Assembly: GCA_002257025.1 (NCBI GenBank)
Contig: NCHA01000005.1
Coordinates: 62,001-126,000 of the forward strand
Direction: 5' to 3'
Length of the DNA stretch: 64,000 nucleotides
Origin: Sphingobacteriales bacterium 16-39-50
GTDB taxonomy: Bacteria; Bacteroidota; Bacteroidia; Sphingobacteriales; Sphingobacteriaceae
Part shown: positions 1-7,701 of the stretch, piece by piece
Layout: each line of letters opens with the position of its first letter
How positions within the stretch are numbered: the stretch's first letter is position 1
Translations under genes and position numbers: made by a program
Notes under the pieces: model-generated
What the model was told of the DNA's origin: nothing
Seen by the model: only the letters and a program-made list of their open reading frames with translations
The model's database searches: none

Positions 1-29
1 AATGCAACTATAAAAAATATCTTTTTCAT
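1..29 (-). CDS. Partial exported protein (first 9 codons only)
   Basis: The complement begins with ATG at 29 and reads MKKIFFIVA before leaving the window. Two lysines followed by a hydrophobic run are the start of a signal peptide. The rest of the gene lies to the left and its product cannot be named. It follows the His-rich protein gene on the same strand after an 84-nt gap, so the two could be co-transcribed. Confidence 0.5.
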
Positions 30-113
30 TTTGAAATGATTTAAATGTTTAAAGCAAATAATTACTTACACGGCTCAAACAATGACCATGAGGAATTAAA
101 CTTTAAACAAAAA

Positions 114-620
114 TCAAATCAGGAAACTCTGGATAGCTATACGGGTATCCGCTATGGGCGGATGATGATTACGTACGAAATATCGATTATTTGGTAAGAA
201 AATATGAGAGGCTCTCGCATCTAAAGTAAAGGGGGTATTAAACGCTAAAGTAACAAACAGGGGTCGTAAATTATAATTGAATGATTGCGGAGTACGTTTA
301 TCGCTTTTTTCAAATTTAGCTACTTCATCCTTGCAACAGTCATCCTCAGGGTTTTCCTGGAGATTGCTAACTTGTTTATGGTGGTCGGCCTTTTTCTGGT
401 GATGATCTGCCGGATGCTCGTGATGGCTTACAGGCTCCTGATGATGATCAGCCGAAGCAGCATGCTCATGGCTTTTTTGTTGTTGACCGGCTGTTTCTTT
501 ATGATGATCGGCGTTAAAGGTCATATCTAATCCTACAGAACAAGCGAACCCTACAATCGTACTCAGGGAGAATACGATTAGCAAAAAAGCTGCTTTAAAC
601 TGTACGGATGAAATTTTCAT
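114..620 (-). CDS. His/Cys-rich exported protein, HYC_CC_PP-like
   Basis: A 168-residue protein with an N-terminal signal-type hydrophobic segment (about 10-27) ending near a cysteine. Residues 35-85 hold many HH and HEH pairs, followed by a DDCC motif near 93 and a C-terminal HHPPIAD...IAIQSF stretch. This layout matches the small Bacteroidota exported proteins known as HYC_CC_PP, which often sit beside heavy-metal efflux genes. A periplasmic metal-binding or sensing role is inferred from the His and Cys clusters. A TATCTTTG box (positions 654-661, minus strand) lies about 35 nt upstream and fits a Bacteroidota -7 element. The family call rests on the CC and PP landmarks only. Confidence 0.6.
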   Translation of the reverse strand: MKISSVQFKAAFLLIVFSLSTIVGFACSVGLDMTFNADHHKETAGQQQKSHEHAASADHHQEPVSHHEHPADHHQKKADHHKQVSNLQENPEDDCCKDEVAKFEKSDKRTPQSFNYNLRPLFVTLAFNTPFTLDARASHIFLPNNRYFVRNHHPPIADTRIAIQSFLI

Positions 621-735
621 TAAAAATACTATATATCGTTAGCATTGATATAACAAAGATACTTATCAAATAGTTTATTTTATTATATAATAGATTGAAA
701 AGTTTATATAATTATAGTGCTTAAGAATTGCGATA

Positions 736-1962
736 TCAAAAGTAGGTTGATACACCAAACTGAAAACCTGCAAGTTTAGCTGCCGGATTGCCCAGCAGAT
801 CGGTTTGCCAGTTGTACCTGTAGTTTAGTCTGATTACTGTCTGGGGAGTCGGTCGAAAGCTTAGCGCAGGTACTACAGAGTAAATATGATCAGAAATATT
901 GCCGCTAGTTGAGCTAAACTTCCCTTTATTCCAATCGACATATTCAAGCCTTACCGCAGCATTTAAAACTGCCCTTTCAAAACCAAATAAGGGTCGTTTG
1001 ATCAAGGGTTGAACAATATCAATAAAACCACCCTGTTGGTTACTCCCAAACTGTTCTGTGTAGGTTGCCGGAACATCTACGTTCACCCATGCCCATTCTA
1101 CATTTATGAACGTATTTAGTTTGGGTAAAACTGTATTGAAATCAATGGCGAAGACATTCAAACGTCTTTTTTCGTCAAGAACGAGTCCATCATCCTGAAA
1201 TTTATTATAAATGCCCCCCATATAGGATAAGCCTAATTCACCAATCTTGGTGTTTCGTAAGGCTACTTTTCCGGTTAATAAAGGCGCTCCATTAAAGCTC
1301 TCTTCAAAACGATCTCGATTAGCTTTAGAAGCCGGTAAAAAAGTTCTGTTCTCGGAGTTAGCGATAATGGTTTCGTCAAAGCCATTAGTTAAGTAGGCTT
1401 CATAAGCGTATACCCAGTTCTTAAGGTACTTTTTCCCGAATATTCCGAATCCTACATTACTCCATGTTGCAGGAAGCATTTGCGTCGCAGATATCGGCCT
1501 GTCTACAAACTCCCATTTTGGTCCGTCATGGTTTTGGTTGAAAGCACCAATGGGATTCATTACGATGCCGCCCCTTAGATTCAATAAGGGATTAAACTCA
1601 AAATCTATTGAAGCGAACTCAATATTGATCTCCTTTGTGCCGTCTTCAAACTCGAGCTCTGATAGAAATTTAATTCTCTTTGCAATACCTGAGGACACAA
1701 ATAAGGTGAACCTTCGCATTTGAAACTGATGGCCTTCAGTCAAACCGTCCGCACCCAAATACTGATAATTAGCTTCCGCGTATCCCCCAAGCGCGACTGG
1801 GAGCTTAGCAACTTGAAGGAAAGGACGGTCGTAGACTGCGTCCATATTTAATTTGATACGAGCAGAGTCCCTGTCTGGTGCACGTAGTAAGTCGGGATCG
1901 ATTTGAGCGAAGCCTTGTTTGGCAAGAAGTACTACTAAAAATAAGGTAAGGAGTTTCTTCAT
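736..1962 (-). CDS. Porin of the OprO/OprP (phosphate-selective porin) family
   Basis: A 408-residue outer-membrane beta-barrel with a signal peptide (MKKLLTLFLVVLLAKQGFAQ). Alternating aromatic strands and glycine turns run to a C-terminal phenylalanine, as expected for a BAM-inserted porin. The segments GGYAEANYQYLG, QMRRFTLFVSSG, GGIVMNPIGAFN and WSNVGFGIFG follow the order seen in porin O/P proteins. It is the last gene of a three-gene operon. Its ATG overlaps the Rieske gene's stop by 4 nt (ATGA), so the two are probably translationally coupled. The substrate is unknown; an anion or metal chelate is possible. A DtxR-family operator controls the probable promoter upstream of the operon. 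Confidence 0.82.
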   Translation of the reverse strand: MKKLLTLFLVVLLAKQGFAQIDPDLLRAPDRDSARIKLNMDAVYDRPFLQVAKLPVALGGYAEANYQYLGADGLTEGHQFQMRRFTLFVSSGIAKRIKFLSELEFEDGTKEINIEFASIDFEFNPLLNLRGGIVMNPIGAFNQNHDGPKWEFVDRPISATQMLPATWSNVGFGIFGKKYLKNWVYAYEAYLTNGFDETIIANSENRTFLPASKANRDRFEESFNGAPLLTGKVALRNTKIGELGLSYMGGIYNKFQDDGLVLDEKRRLNVFAIDFNTVLPKLNTFINVEWAWVNVDVPATYTEQFGSNQQGGFIDIVQPLIKRPLFGFERAVLNAAVRLEYVDWNKGKFSSTSGNISDHIYSVVPALSFRPTPQTVIRLNYRYNWQTDLLGNPAAKLAGFQFGVSTYF

Positions 1963-2408
1963 GATTGCTTTCTCATATCTATGAATATATCGTTATTAGA
2001 CACCACGACTGGGAAAGTCCTGAGATTATCGTCGGCAGGTCCATTGGTAACCTTTCCTTTATTATTAAACTCGCTTCCATGAGCCGGGCACTGAAGGAAA
2101 TCCCCAGATGCTTGCAATTCTGTTCCCTGATGGGTGCACCTCATCCACAGCGCGGTATAATCCTGTTCGCTAAACCGGTATACACAAATTGGATATTTAA
2201 AGGCATCATTTCTAATGACCAGGAACGACAGGTAAGCTTTGCTTCCCTTCCCTGTTATTTTAAACTCTGATTTGTTTAATCTTAGTCCGTCCTTTTCAAC
2301 AGTTCCGGTAAGATATCTGGTGCTTGTGCAGGAAGTCAGCAATGCAGGCATAACCGTTATAGATAAGCATGCCGTGCAGCCTTTAGCGATAAAATTTCTT
2401 CTATCCAT
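1959..2408 (-). CDS. Exported Rieske [2Fe-2S] protein
   Basis: A 149-residue protein starting at ATG 2408 (MDRRNFIAKG). A longer in-frame start at 2501 would extend into the preceding gene and is rejected. The N-terminus has a twin-arginine-like RR followed by a hydrophobic stretch and LLTSC, which looks like a Tat or lipoprotein signal. The cluster ligands are visible as CTH (near 98-100) and CPAH about 16 residues later, the usual C-x-H...C-x2-H pattern. It sits 1 nt after the di-heme oxidoreductase and overlaps the porin. A role as periplasmic electron carrier for the di-heme partner is inferred from operon position. Confidence 0.85.
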   Translation of the reverse strand: MDRRNFIAKGCTACLSITVMPALLTSCTSTRYLTGTVEKDGLRLNKSEFKITGKGSKAYLSFLVIRNDAFKYPICVYRFSEQDYTALWMRCTHQGTELQASGDFLQCPAHGSEFNNKGKVTNGPADDNLRTFPVVVSNNDIFIDMRKQS

Positions 2409-2409
2409 T

Positions 2410-3609
2410 TTATAAAGATTCAAGGAACTTGATGAGTTTGGCTTTTTCGTTTGATGGGAGCTGCTGGAACTTATTCTTGCTTTGTTCAGCTTCACCGCCA
2501 TGCGTCAGGATAGCCTGGTCGATAGTTTTCGCCCTTCCATCGTGTAAAAGATGATACCCTCCTCCCTGAGAATTTTTGGATAAACCTAAACCCCATAAAG
2601 CGGGTGTCCGCCATTCGGGTGTCATTGCTGTACCTTCGGTATATTTATCATCAAGTGCCGGGCCCATATCATGCAGGAGGAAATCCGTGTAGGGTGCGAA
2701 GCTCTTATTAGCCAGCGCAGCTATATTTGACGGCCCTGTTTGTAACTGCGGAGTATGGCATTTACCACAGGAAATATTCAGAAACACTTGTTTGCCAGCA
2801 ATCACATCGGCATTATTCTGATCTCGTTGTATAGGCGCTTTTAATGTTTTGAGATAAAATACTACATCCAAAACTTTTTGATTTGAAATTTCAGGGTCTA
2901 TCTCCTGATTGTCATAGGTACTATAATGTTCGTAAGTAGAGTTCACCCCCATGTCCTGGCTATAAGCATTTGCGGTCTGCTGTAGCAGATCGTAAACCGA
3001 AGCCTTCTTTCCAAACCGGCCAATGTATTTCCCATTGCGAATGATTGTTCCTGGTCTTATTTGGGAATATTGAGTGATGTTTATCCAATTAGGTCTTCCT
3101 GAAATACCGTCTCCATCAGCATCATTTGCGTCTGCCAATGCCATAATAGACGCATCAGATATAGCTTCGAAAAACCCAAGCCCCGTATTTGCTGGCGGAG
3201 TAAAGTTCGAAAATGTTGCCCCGGCAGGTATTTTCTCCGGTTGAAACCCTGGTATAGCTCTGTTTTGCAACTGTGGCCCGCCAAGCAGCAAAAATTTATT
3301 ACCCAATGTATCACTTTGCCCAAAGCGGGTTAGCGTTGTGAAAGGATGACCTTTGCCATCCCCGGCATGACAGCTACCGCAGGAGTTAGCTACAAACATA
3401 GGCCCTAATCCATTGGCCGATGAAAACACATCACCGTTAAAAGCCACATCGCCATTCAGAAAAATGCGATTTTGTTCAGGAGTTAAACCTTCTATAGGAC
3501 CGTCAAGGATCTCATCGTCAGCCGGAGCGTCAGGAATAGTCTTTTCACAGGAAGTGCCTATCCCTATCAGGCAGGTGATAATTAATAGAATCATTAACTT
3601 ATTCTTCAT
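2410..3609 (-). CDS. Di-heme oxidoreductase lipoprotein (DHOR, DUF1111-like)
   Basis: A 399-residue protein with a lipoprotein signal ending in GTSC. Two c-type heme sites are present: CGSCH (about residue 77) and CGKCH (about 281). The spacing, and segments such as PAGATFSNFTPPANTGLGFFEAI and TPALWGLG, fit the di-heme oxidoreductase family related to MauG and cytochrome c peroxidases. It is the first gene of an operon with a Rieske protein and a porin. A TACCTTTG -7 box (3633-3640, minus strand) precedes it. A DtxR-type inverted repeat lies just beyond, so metal-dependent repression is likely. The electron donor and substrate are not evident. Confidence 0.83.
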   Translation of the reverse strand: MKNKLMILLIITCLIGIGTSCEKTIPDAPADDEILDGPIEGLTPEQNRIFLNGDVAFNGDVFSSANGLGPMFVANSCGSCHAGDGKGHPFTTLTRFGQSDTLGNKFLLLGGPQLQNRAIPGFQPEKIPAGATFSNFTPPANTGLGFFEAISDASIMALADANDADGDGISGRPNWINITQYSQIRPGTIIRNGKYIGRFGKKASVYDLLQQTANAYSQDMGVNSTYEHYSTYDNQEIDPEISNQKVLDVVFYLKTLKAPIQRDQNNADVIAGKQVFLNISCGKCHTPQLQTGPSNIAALANKSFAPYTDFLLHDMGPALDDKYTEGTAMTPEWRTPALWGLGLSKNSQGGGYHLLHDGRAKTIDQAILTHGGEAEQSKNKFQQLPSNEKAKLIKFLESL

Positions 3610-3632
3610 ACGCCATTAGGTCTTTTGATAGA

Positions 3633-3640
3633 CAAAGGTA
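3633..3640 (-). promoter_or_regulatory. -7 box of the di-heme oxidoreductase operon
   Basis: The minus strand reads TACCTTTG, an exact match to the Bacteroidota TAnnTTTG -7 consensus, 24 nt upstream of the ATG at 3609. A TTTTG sits upstream at 3656-3660, though with a shorter spacer than usual. The DtxR-type inverted repeat begins one base further on. Confidence 0.55.
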
Positions 3641-3660
3641 TAATTATTTGATTTACAAAA

Positions 3661-3690
3661 CTATTATTTTAGGCTTATCTAAAATAATAG
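3661..3690. promoter_or_regulatory. DtxR-type operator: perfect 12-bp inverted repeat
   Basis: CTATTATTTTAG (3661-3672) and CTAAAATAATAG (3679-3690) are exact reverse complements around a 6-bp spacer GCTTAT. The core TTTAG...CTAAA resembles DtxR/IdeR/MntR sites, and the repeat lies between the divergent DtxR-family gene and the di-heme operon. It overlaps the region where both -33 elements would be. That placement fits joint repression of both transcripts, which is an inference. Confidence 0.7.
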
Positions 3691-3731
3691 TTTTACGACC
3701 CTTTTTCTTATTTTGCATAAAATCTCTATTG

Positions 3732-4391
3732 ATGCATACTTTTACTGAGGAAAACTATCTTAAAGCCATCTACAAGTTAGAGGAACAGACAGGGGATACT
3801 GTAATAAATTCAGATCTGGCTAAGGCATTATCCATCCATTCAGCAACCGTGACGGACATGCTTAAAAAGATGTCCCAAAAAAAACTGATTACTTACGAAA
3901 AATCAAAAGGCTTTAAACTTACTGGTAAGGGTAAGAAGATAGCTATCAGCATAATCCGAAGGCATCGGTTGTGGGAGGTTTTTCTTGTCAATAATCTTGG
4001 CTTTGGGTGGGATGAGGTACATGATATTGCTGAACAATTGGAACACATACAAAGCGAAGATCTGGTAAATCGTCTTGACAAGTATTTAGGCCATCCAAAT
4101 GCCGATCCGCATGGAGATCCGATACCCAATGTAAACGGGGAGTTCGCGAAATCTAAAGCAATCCCTTTATCGAACTTACCTGTAGGTAAGCAGGCAAAGT
4201 TTTCAGGGGTAATAGATCATTCATCATCTTTTCTTTCTTACCTGAACAAGATTGAATTTGCCCTCGGTGATCCTATTAGAGTTAAATCGATTGAAGAGTA
4301 CGATAATAGTTATACGTTGCAGCTAAAGAATGAAAGAGAAATTGTAGTGAGCAGCAAATTTGTGAATAGCATATTGGTTATAGAGGGTTGA
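3732..4391 (+). CDS. DtxR/MntR-family metal-dependent transcriptional regulator
   Basis: A 219-residue protein. ATG 3732 is chosen because the longer TTG-initiated frame would run through the operator and promoter. Residues 1-65 form the winged helix-turn-helix (TEENYLKAIYKLEEQ, SIHSATVTDMLKKM), 66-140 the metal-binding/dimerisation domain with RRHRLWEVFL and AEQLEHIQSEDLVNRLD, and 150-219 a FeoA/SH3-like domain. This is the full three-domain layout of the DtxR/IdeR/MntR group, which represses with Fe(II) or Mn(II). Which metal it reads cannot be told from sequence. It is divergent from the di-heme/Rieske/porin operon and likely represses it and itself through the repeat at 3661-3690. Confidence 0.88.
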   Translation: MHTFTEENYLKAIYKLEEQTGDTVINSDLAKALSIHSATVTDMLKKMSQKKLITYEKSKGFKLTGKGKKIAISIIRRHRLWEVFLVNNLGFGWDEVHDIAEQLEHIQSEDLVNRLDKYLGHPNADPHGDPIPNVNGEFAKSKAIPLSNLPVGKQAKFSGVIDHSSSFLSYLNKIEFALGDPIRVKSIEEYDNSYTLQLKNEREIVVSSKFVNSILVIEG

Positions 4392-4403
4392 AACCAGTGC
4401 GAA

Positions 4404-4583
4404 TTACTCCACTCCCCAATGGATTAACGAGTGATTGAATTTTGTGATAATCGCTACCAGAATTAATACGCATAGTAGTTCTAAGAATACCATTCTGATC
4501 ATTTTCATCCACAACGGCTTTTTATAGTTTTTTACAAATCCTTTTTTCACTGGCTTGCCTTTAAATTTCGCCGATTTTGCCAT
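4404..4583 (-). CDS. Small basic single-pass membrane protein next to P1B ATPase
   Basis: A 59-residue protein from ATG 4583 (MAKSAKFKGKPVKKGFVKN). The longer frame from 4622 overlaps the ATPase and is less likely. The first 25 residues are strongly basic, followed by one hydrophobic helix (about 30-46) and a short tail NHSLIHWGVE. It lies 7 nt downstream of the zinc/cadmium ATPase and is surely in its operon. I do not recognise a family. Two other proteins of the same design occur in this window beside metal genes (16748-16933 and 31740-31913), suggesting an accessory subunit; this is inference. Confidence 0.55.
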   Translation of the reverse strand: MAKSAKFKGKPVKKGFVKNYKKPLWMKMIRMVFLELLCVLILVAIITKFNHSLIHWGVE

Positions 4584-4590
4584 ACCGCCA

Positions 4591-6561
4591 CTATAGTTGC
4601 ATTTTTTGAATTCGGACAGCATTTGCTATAGCAAGTAAGGCTACTCCCACATCCGCAATTACTGCCTCCCAAAGAGTGGCAACACCGCCAGCACCCAGGC
4701 CTAGCACGATAATCTTGACGACCATAGCCAAAATTATATTTTGCCAAACAACGTTCCTTGTAATTTTCCCTATCAAGATTGCAGAAACAATTTTTGAAGG
4801 GTGATCGTTCTGGATTACTACGTCAGCAGTTTCGATGGTTGCATCACTTCCTAATCCACCCATAGCGATACCTGCATCAGCTAAAGCTACCACCGGAGCA
4901 TCATTTACACCATCACCAACAAATGCTAAATAAAGGCCTGAATTCTTAAGCTCTTCCACCTTTTTTACTTTATCTTCTGGCAAGAGATCTCCATAGGCTG
5001 TATCAATTCCAAGCTTCTTTGCCACCTGATCAACAACACTTTGCTTATCACCTGATAACATCACGGTTTTGACATTGAGCCGGTGCATATCATTTATTGC
5101 CTGCACTGCGTCTTCTTTGATTTCATCGGCGATGGTAATGTATCCTGCATATCGGTTACTAATTGCAATGACTACTATCGTATCTACAATCTGTCCTATG
5201 TCATCGGGATAAGAAACGGAGAATTTTTTTAACAGTTTAAGATTACCCGCCAGAATCTCCTTACCTTCGATTATGCCATTTAAGCCATGTCCGGGTATTT
5301 CTTCCACCTTCTCAGCATTTCCCTTTTCTGCGGATTCTCCGGCATATTCTGTAATAGCAAGTGCTATCGGGTGAGTAGAGCTCTTTTCAAGAATGGCAGC
5401 AAGCCTGATCAGTTCTTGTTTGTCTATACCATCGGCAACAACTTCCTGTACCTTAAACACTCCTTTTGTCAGGGTGCCTGTTTTATCCATAATAACGGCA
5501 TTAATTTTAGTCATTACATCCAGAAAATTACCGCCCTTAAACAAAATACCATGTCTTGAAGCCAGCCCTATGCCCCCAAAGTATCCAAGGGGTATCGAAA
5601 CCACTAGAGCGCAGGGGCAACTGATTACCAGAAATACCAGTGAACGATAAAACCAGGTATTAAAATTGTAATCTTCCACAAAAAAGAAAGGAAGAAAACA
5701 AACTGCTACAGCAAGAAAAAAAACAATGGGGGTGTATACCTTAGCGAATTTAGAGATGAAGAGCTGAGTTTGGGATTTCCGGGCCGTAGCATCCTGCACC
5801 ATTTCGAGAATCCGGCTTAATTTACTATCTCTGAACAAGGCTTTCACTCTGACTACAGCAACAGTGTTCAGGTTGATCATGCCGGCCAGAATAGTTTCAC
5901 CCTTATACTTTGTGTCAGGTTTGCTTTCGCCGGTTAAAGCTGCTGTATTGAAAGAAGCATTTTCAGTGATCAGTTCCCCATCCAATGCTACTTTCTCACC
6001 TGGTTTTATGAGTATCGCTTCGTCCAATTCAACAGTTAAAGGATCAACTCTATTTTCAGTACCCTCCCGTATTACGGTAACTTCGTCAGGCCGGATATCC
6101 AGAAGAGCTTTAATACTGCGTTTTGCGCGGTTGACAGCCGAATCCTGGAACCACTCACCTACGGAATAAAACACCATAACCGCTACACCTTCACTATACT
6201 CTCCTATCAGGAAAGCCCCGATAGTAGCTACACTCATCAGAAAAAATTCGTTGAATATGTCAAAACGTTTCAGTTTTCTAAAGGCCAGATCTAATACTGT
6301 CCAGCCCGCCAACAGATAAGCTGTTCCAAAAATAAGGAGACTAATCAGATCCGGGAATACTGTATTAAATCCATATTCCAATACAAGCATTACCAAAAGA
6401 ATAAGAAAGGATAATAACAGGTTCCAATGAGATCTCCAGCCCGCTACCAGAGTACCATGCTTATGCCCTTCAGCTTGAGCAATTTTTTGATTTCCGGAAT
6501 TCCCCGGTTGTTCATCTATATCGGTACTGCAACACTCGGTATGTCTCGTATTTGATTTCAT
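4591..6561 (-). CDS. zntA: Heavy-metal P-type ATPase, P1B-2 (Zn/Cd/Pb) type
   Basis: A 656-residue inner-membrane pump that exports divalent soft metals using ATP. Visible motifs are TGES (actuator), CPC in the fourth core helix (ISCPCALVVSIPLG), DKTGTLT (phosphorylation aspartate), an HP pair (STHPIALAI) and GDGVNDAP. The last helices carry VKIIVLGLG and WEAVIADVG, the Lys and Asp signature of P1B-2 Zn/Cd/Pb pumps. There is no N-terminal HMA domain; the first 40 residues hold only a CC pair (TECCSTD) and HKH as possible metal ligands. It lies 49 nt after a Fur-family gene and is followed by a tiny membrane protein. The symbol is given by type. Confidence 0.88.
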   Translation of the reverse strand: MKSNTRHTECCSTDIDEQPGNSGNQKIAQAEGHKHGTLVAGWRSHWNLLLSFLILLVMLVLEYGFNTVFPDLISLLIFGTAYLLAGWTVLDLAFRKLKRFDIFNEFFLMSVATIGAFLIGEYSEGVAVMVFYSVGEWFQDSAVNRAKRSIKALLDIRPDEVTVIREGTENRVDPLTVELDEAILIKPGEKVALDGELITENASFNTAALTGESKPDTKYKGETILAGMINLNTVAVVRVKALFRDSKLSRILEMVQDATARKSQTQLFISKFAKVYTPIVFFLAVAVCFLPFFFVEDYNFNTWFYRSLVFLVISCPCALVVSIPLGYFGGIGLASRHGILFKGGNFLDVMTKINAVIMDKTGTLTKGVFKVQEVVADGIDKQELIRLAAILEKSSTHPIALAITEYAGESAEKGNAEKVEEIPGHGLNGIIEGKEILAGNLKLLKKFSVSYPDDIGQIVDTIVVIAISNRYAGYITIADEIKEDAVQAINDMHRLNVKTVMLSGDKQSVVDQVAKKLGIDTAYGDLLPEDKVKKVEELKNSGLYLAFVGDGVNDAPVVALADAGIAMGGLGSDATIETADVVIQNDHPSKIVSAILIGKITRNVVWQNIILAMVVKIIVLGLGAGGVATLWEAVIADVGVALLAIANAVRIQKMQL

Positions 6562-6610
6562 ATTTTACAAAGAAAGGGCCCCAGGCAATGCAATGGAATT
6601 GCATTTTTCA

Positions 6611-7024
6611 TTAGACACATTTATCACAAATCCCCTTGATTAACAGATTTACTTCCTCTACCCTGAACTTATCCGGCAGTTCTACTTTGGGGATCAGGGT
6701 TGAAGGCAAACAATATGTTTCTTTACAATTGCTGCAGTAAAAATGTAAATGCAGGTCGTGATGTCCCTCAGCATTACAATCCTCAATGCATAATGCATAT
6801 TTGGGAGTACCAGTACCATCTTCAACAGCATGCACAAGCCCCTGTTCTGAAAACAACTTCAGGCTTCGGTAAATGGTAACCCGGTTTGCAGGAGTTAAGC
6901 CCTTTTCTATGTCAGTCAGACTTATTGCAGCATGCTGGTCTAATAAATAATCAAGTACCAGCATCCGGTTTGCAGTAGGATTGATCTTTTTTGATATCAG
7001 AATATTTTCAACTTCCGTTTTCAT
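6611..7024 (-). CDS. Fur-family transcriptional regulator (Zur/PerR-like)
   Basis: A 137-residue Fur-family protein with an N-terminal winged helix (about 1-80; ISLTDIEKGL, RVTIYRSLKLFSEQGLV) and a dimerisation domain. HHDLHLHFYC provides regulatory metal ligands. Two CxxC pairs (CSNC near 94 and CDKC at the C-terminus) form the structural zinc site. It heads the operon with the P1B-2 ATPase, so a zinc- or cadmium-responsive role fits. Fur, Zur and PerR cannot be separated safely by eye. A good promoter (7054-7083) lies upstream in the gap shared with the divergent efflux operon, which it may also control. Confidence 0.82.
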   Translation of the reverse strand: MKTEVENILISKKINPTANRMLVLDYLLDQHAAISLTDIEKGLTPANRVTIYRSLKLFSEQGLVHAVEDGTGTPKYALCIEDCNAEGHHDLHLHFYCSNCKETYCLPSTLIPKVELPDKFRVEEVNLLIKGICDKCV

Positions 7025-7053
7025 TAATGTTCTCCTGTATTTATCATTTTAGC

Positions 7054-7083
7054 CAAAGGTAAAGAAAGCACCCTTAGTAACAA
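7054..7083 (-). promoter_or_regulatory. Promoter of the fur-zntA operon
   Basis: On the minus strand TTG (7083-7081) is followed after 19 bp by TACCTTTG (7061-7054), an exact TTG-N19-TAnnTTTG Bacteroidota promoter. It lies 30 nt upstream of the Fur-family ATG at 7024. No strong palindrome is visible in the rest of the divergent gap to 7260, so the Fur operator itself is not identified. Confidence 0.65.
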
Positions 7084-7260
7084 TTTTTACATTCCCGGGA
7101 AACTCATTAACGGTAGTGATTTCCGTATACCCAATATCAGAAACCCCTTTAAGAACGGCAACACATTCAAAATATATTCCGGAGTCTCAGTTTCATTCTT
7201 TTTTTCTTTTTTGGTTCATTTTCATCATGTTTTTCAGATATTTTATCATTACAATAAAAA

Positions 7261-7608
7261 ATGGTACATTTGAAAAAAAAATCTCAAGTGAAATTTTGGA
7301 GTTGGATTATTTGTACGATCATAGTGCTGGTGAGCTTAGTGCCCTGTGCAGATGGTGCAACCAACAGTCAATCTTCCGTAAAAACTATTATATCAGAAAC
7401 TTCGGCATCCAAAAATCACAATGAACTTAGCAGGGATGCCTGTTCTCCCTTTTGTGTTTGTGCATGCTGCAATACTCCAACTTTTACTCGGAAAATATCA
7501 CTTTCCAAGTTTATCCCTTCACTTATAAACATGAAGTTTCCCAATAATACACCAGGGAAAGCAACTTCTACCTCAATTTCAGTTTGGCAGCCGCCTAGAT
7601 TAGGTTAA
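7261..7608 (+). CDS. DUF6660-like small exported cysteine-rich protein
   Basis: A protein of up to 115 residues with an N-terminal hydrophobic helix, then CSPFCVCACC near 60 and WQPPRLG at the C-terminus. The CxPFCxCxCC cluster and terminal PP match the uncharacterised DUF6660 proteins found ahead of Bacteroidota CzcA genes. The start is uncertain: ATG 7261 overlaps a TACATTTG promoter-like box (7265-7272), and GTG 7288 would give VKFWSWIIC, a more usual N-terminus. It precedes the CzcA-CzcC fusion by about 90 nt. The cysteines could bind metal or act as a translated leader; neither is shown. Confidence 0.65.
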   Translation: MVHLKKKSQVKFWSWIICTIIVLVSLVPCADGATNSQSSVKTIISETSASKNHNELSRDACSPFCVCACCNTPTFTRKISLSKFIPSLINMKFPNNTPGKATSTSISVWQPPRLG

Positions 7609-7701
7609 TAAAAAATTATCGAATTATTGCGCCCGGATCAATCTTCTTGGAATGATTTGATCGCATATCTATTTTTTCATTTACAACCTAATTTAAATTC
7701 A

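Noticed and set aside
285-530. Plus-strand open frame over the His-rich protein
   Set aside because: It is a shadow of the minus-strand gene; its hydrophobic sequence comes from the complement of His/Asp codons, and no promoter or ribosome site supports it.
2408-2501. Longer N-terminus for the Rieske protein
   Set aside because: It would lie inside the end of the di-heme gene and put 31 low-complexity residues ahead of a proper RR signal peptide.
3648-3731. TTG start for the DtxR-family gene
   Set aside because: It would translate through the operator palindrome and promoter; DtxR proteins start near TEENYLKAIY.
7116-7424. Plus-strand frame across the promoter gap and DUF6660 gene
   Set aside because: It lies in another frame over a recognised protein and covers the promoter region.
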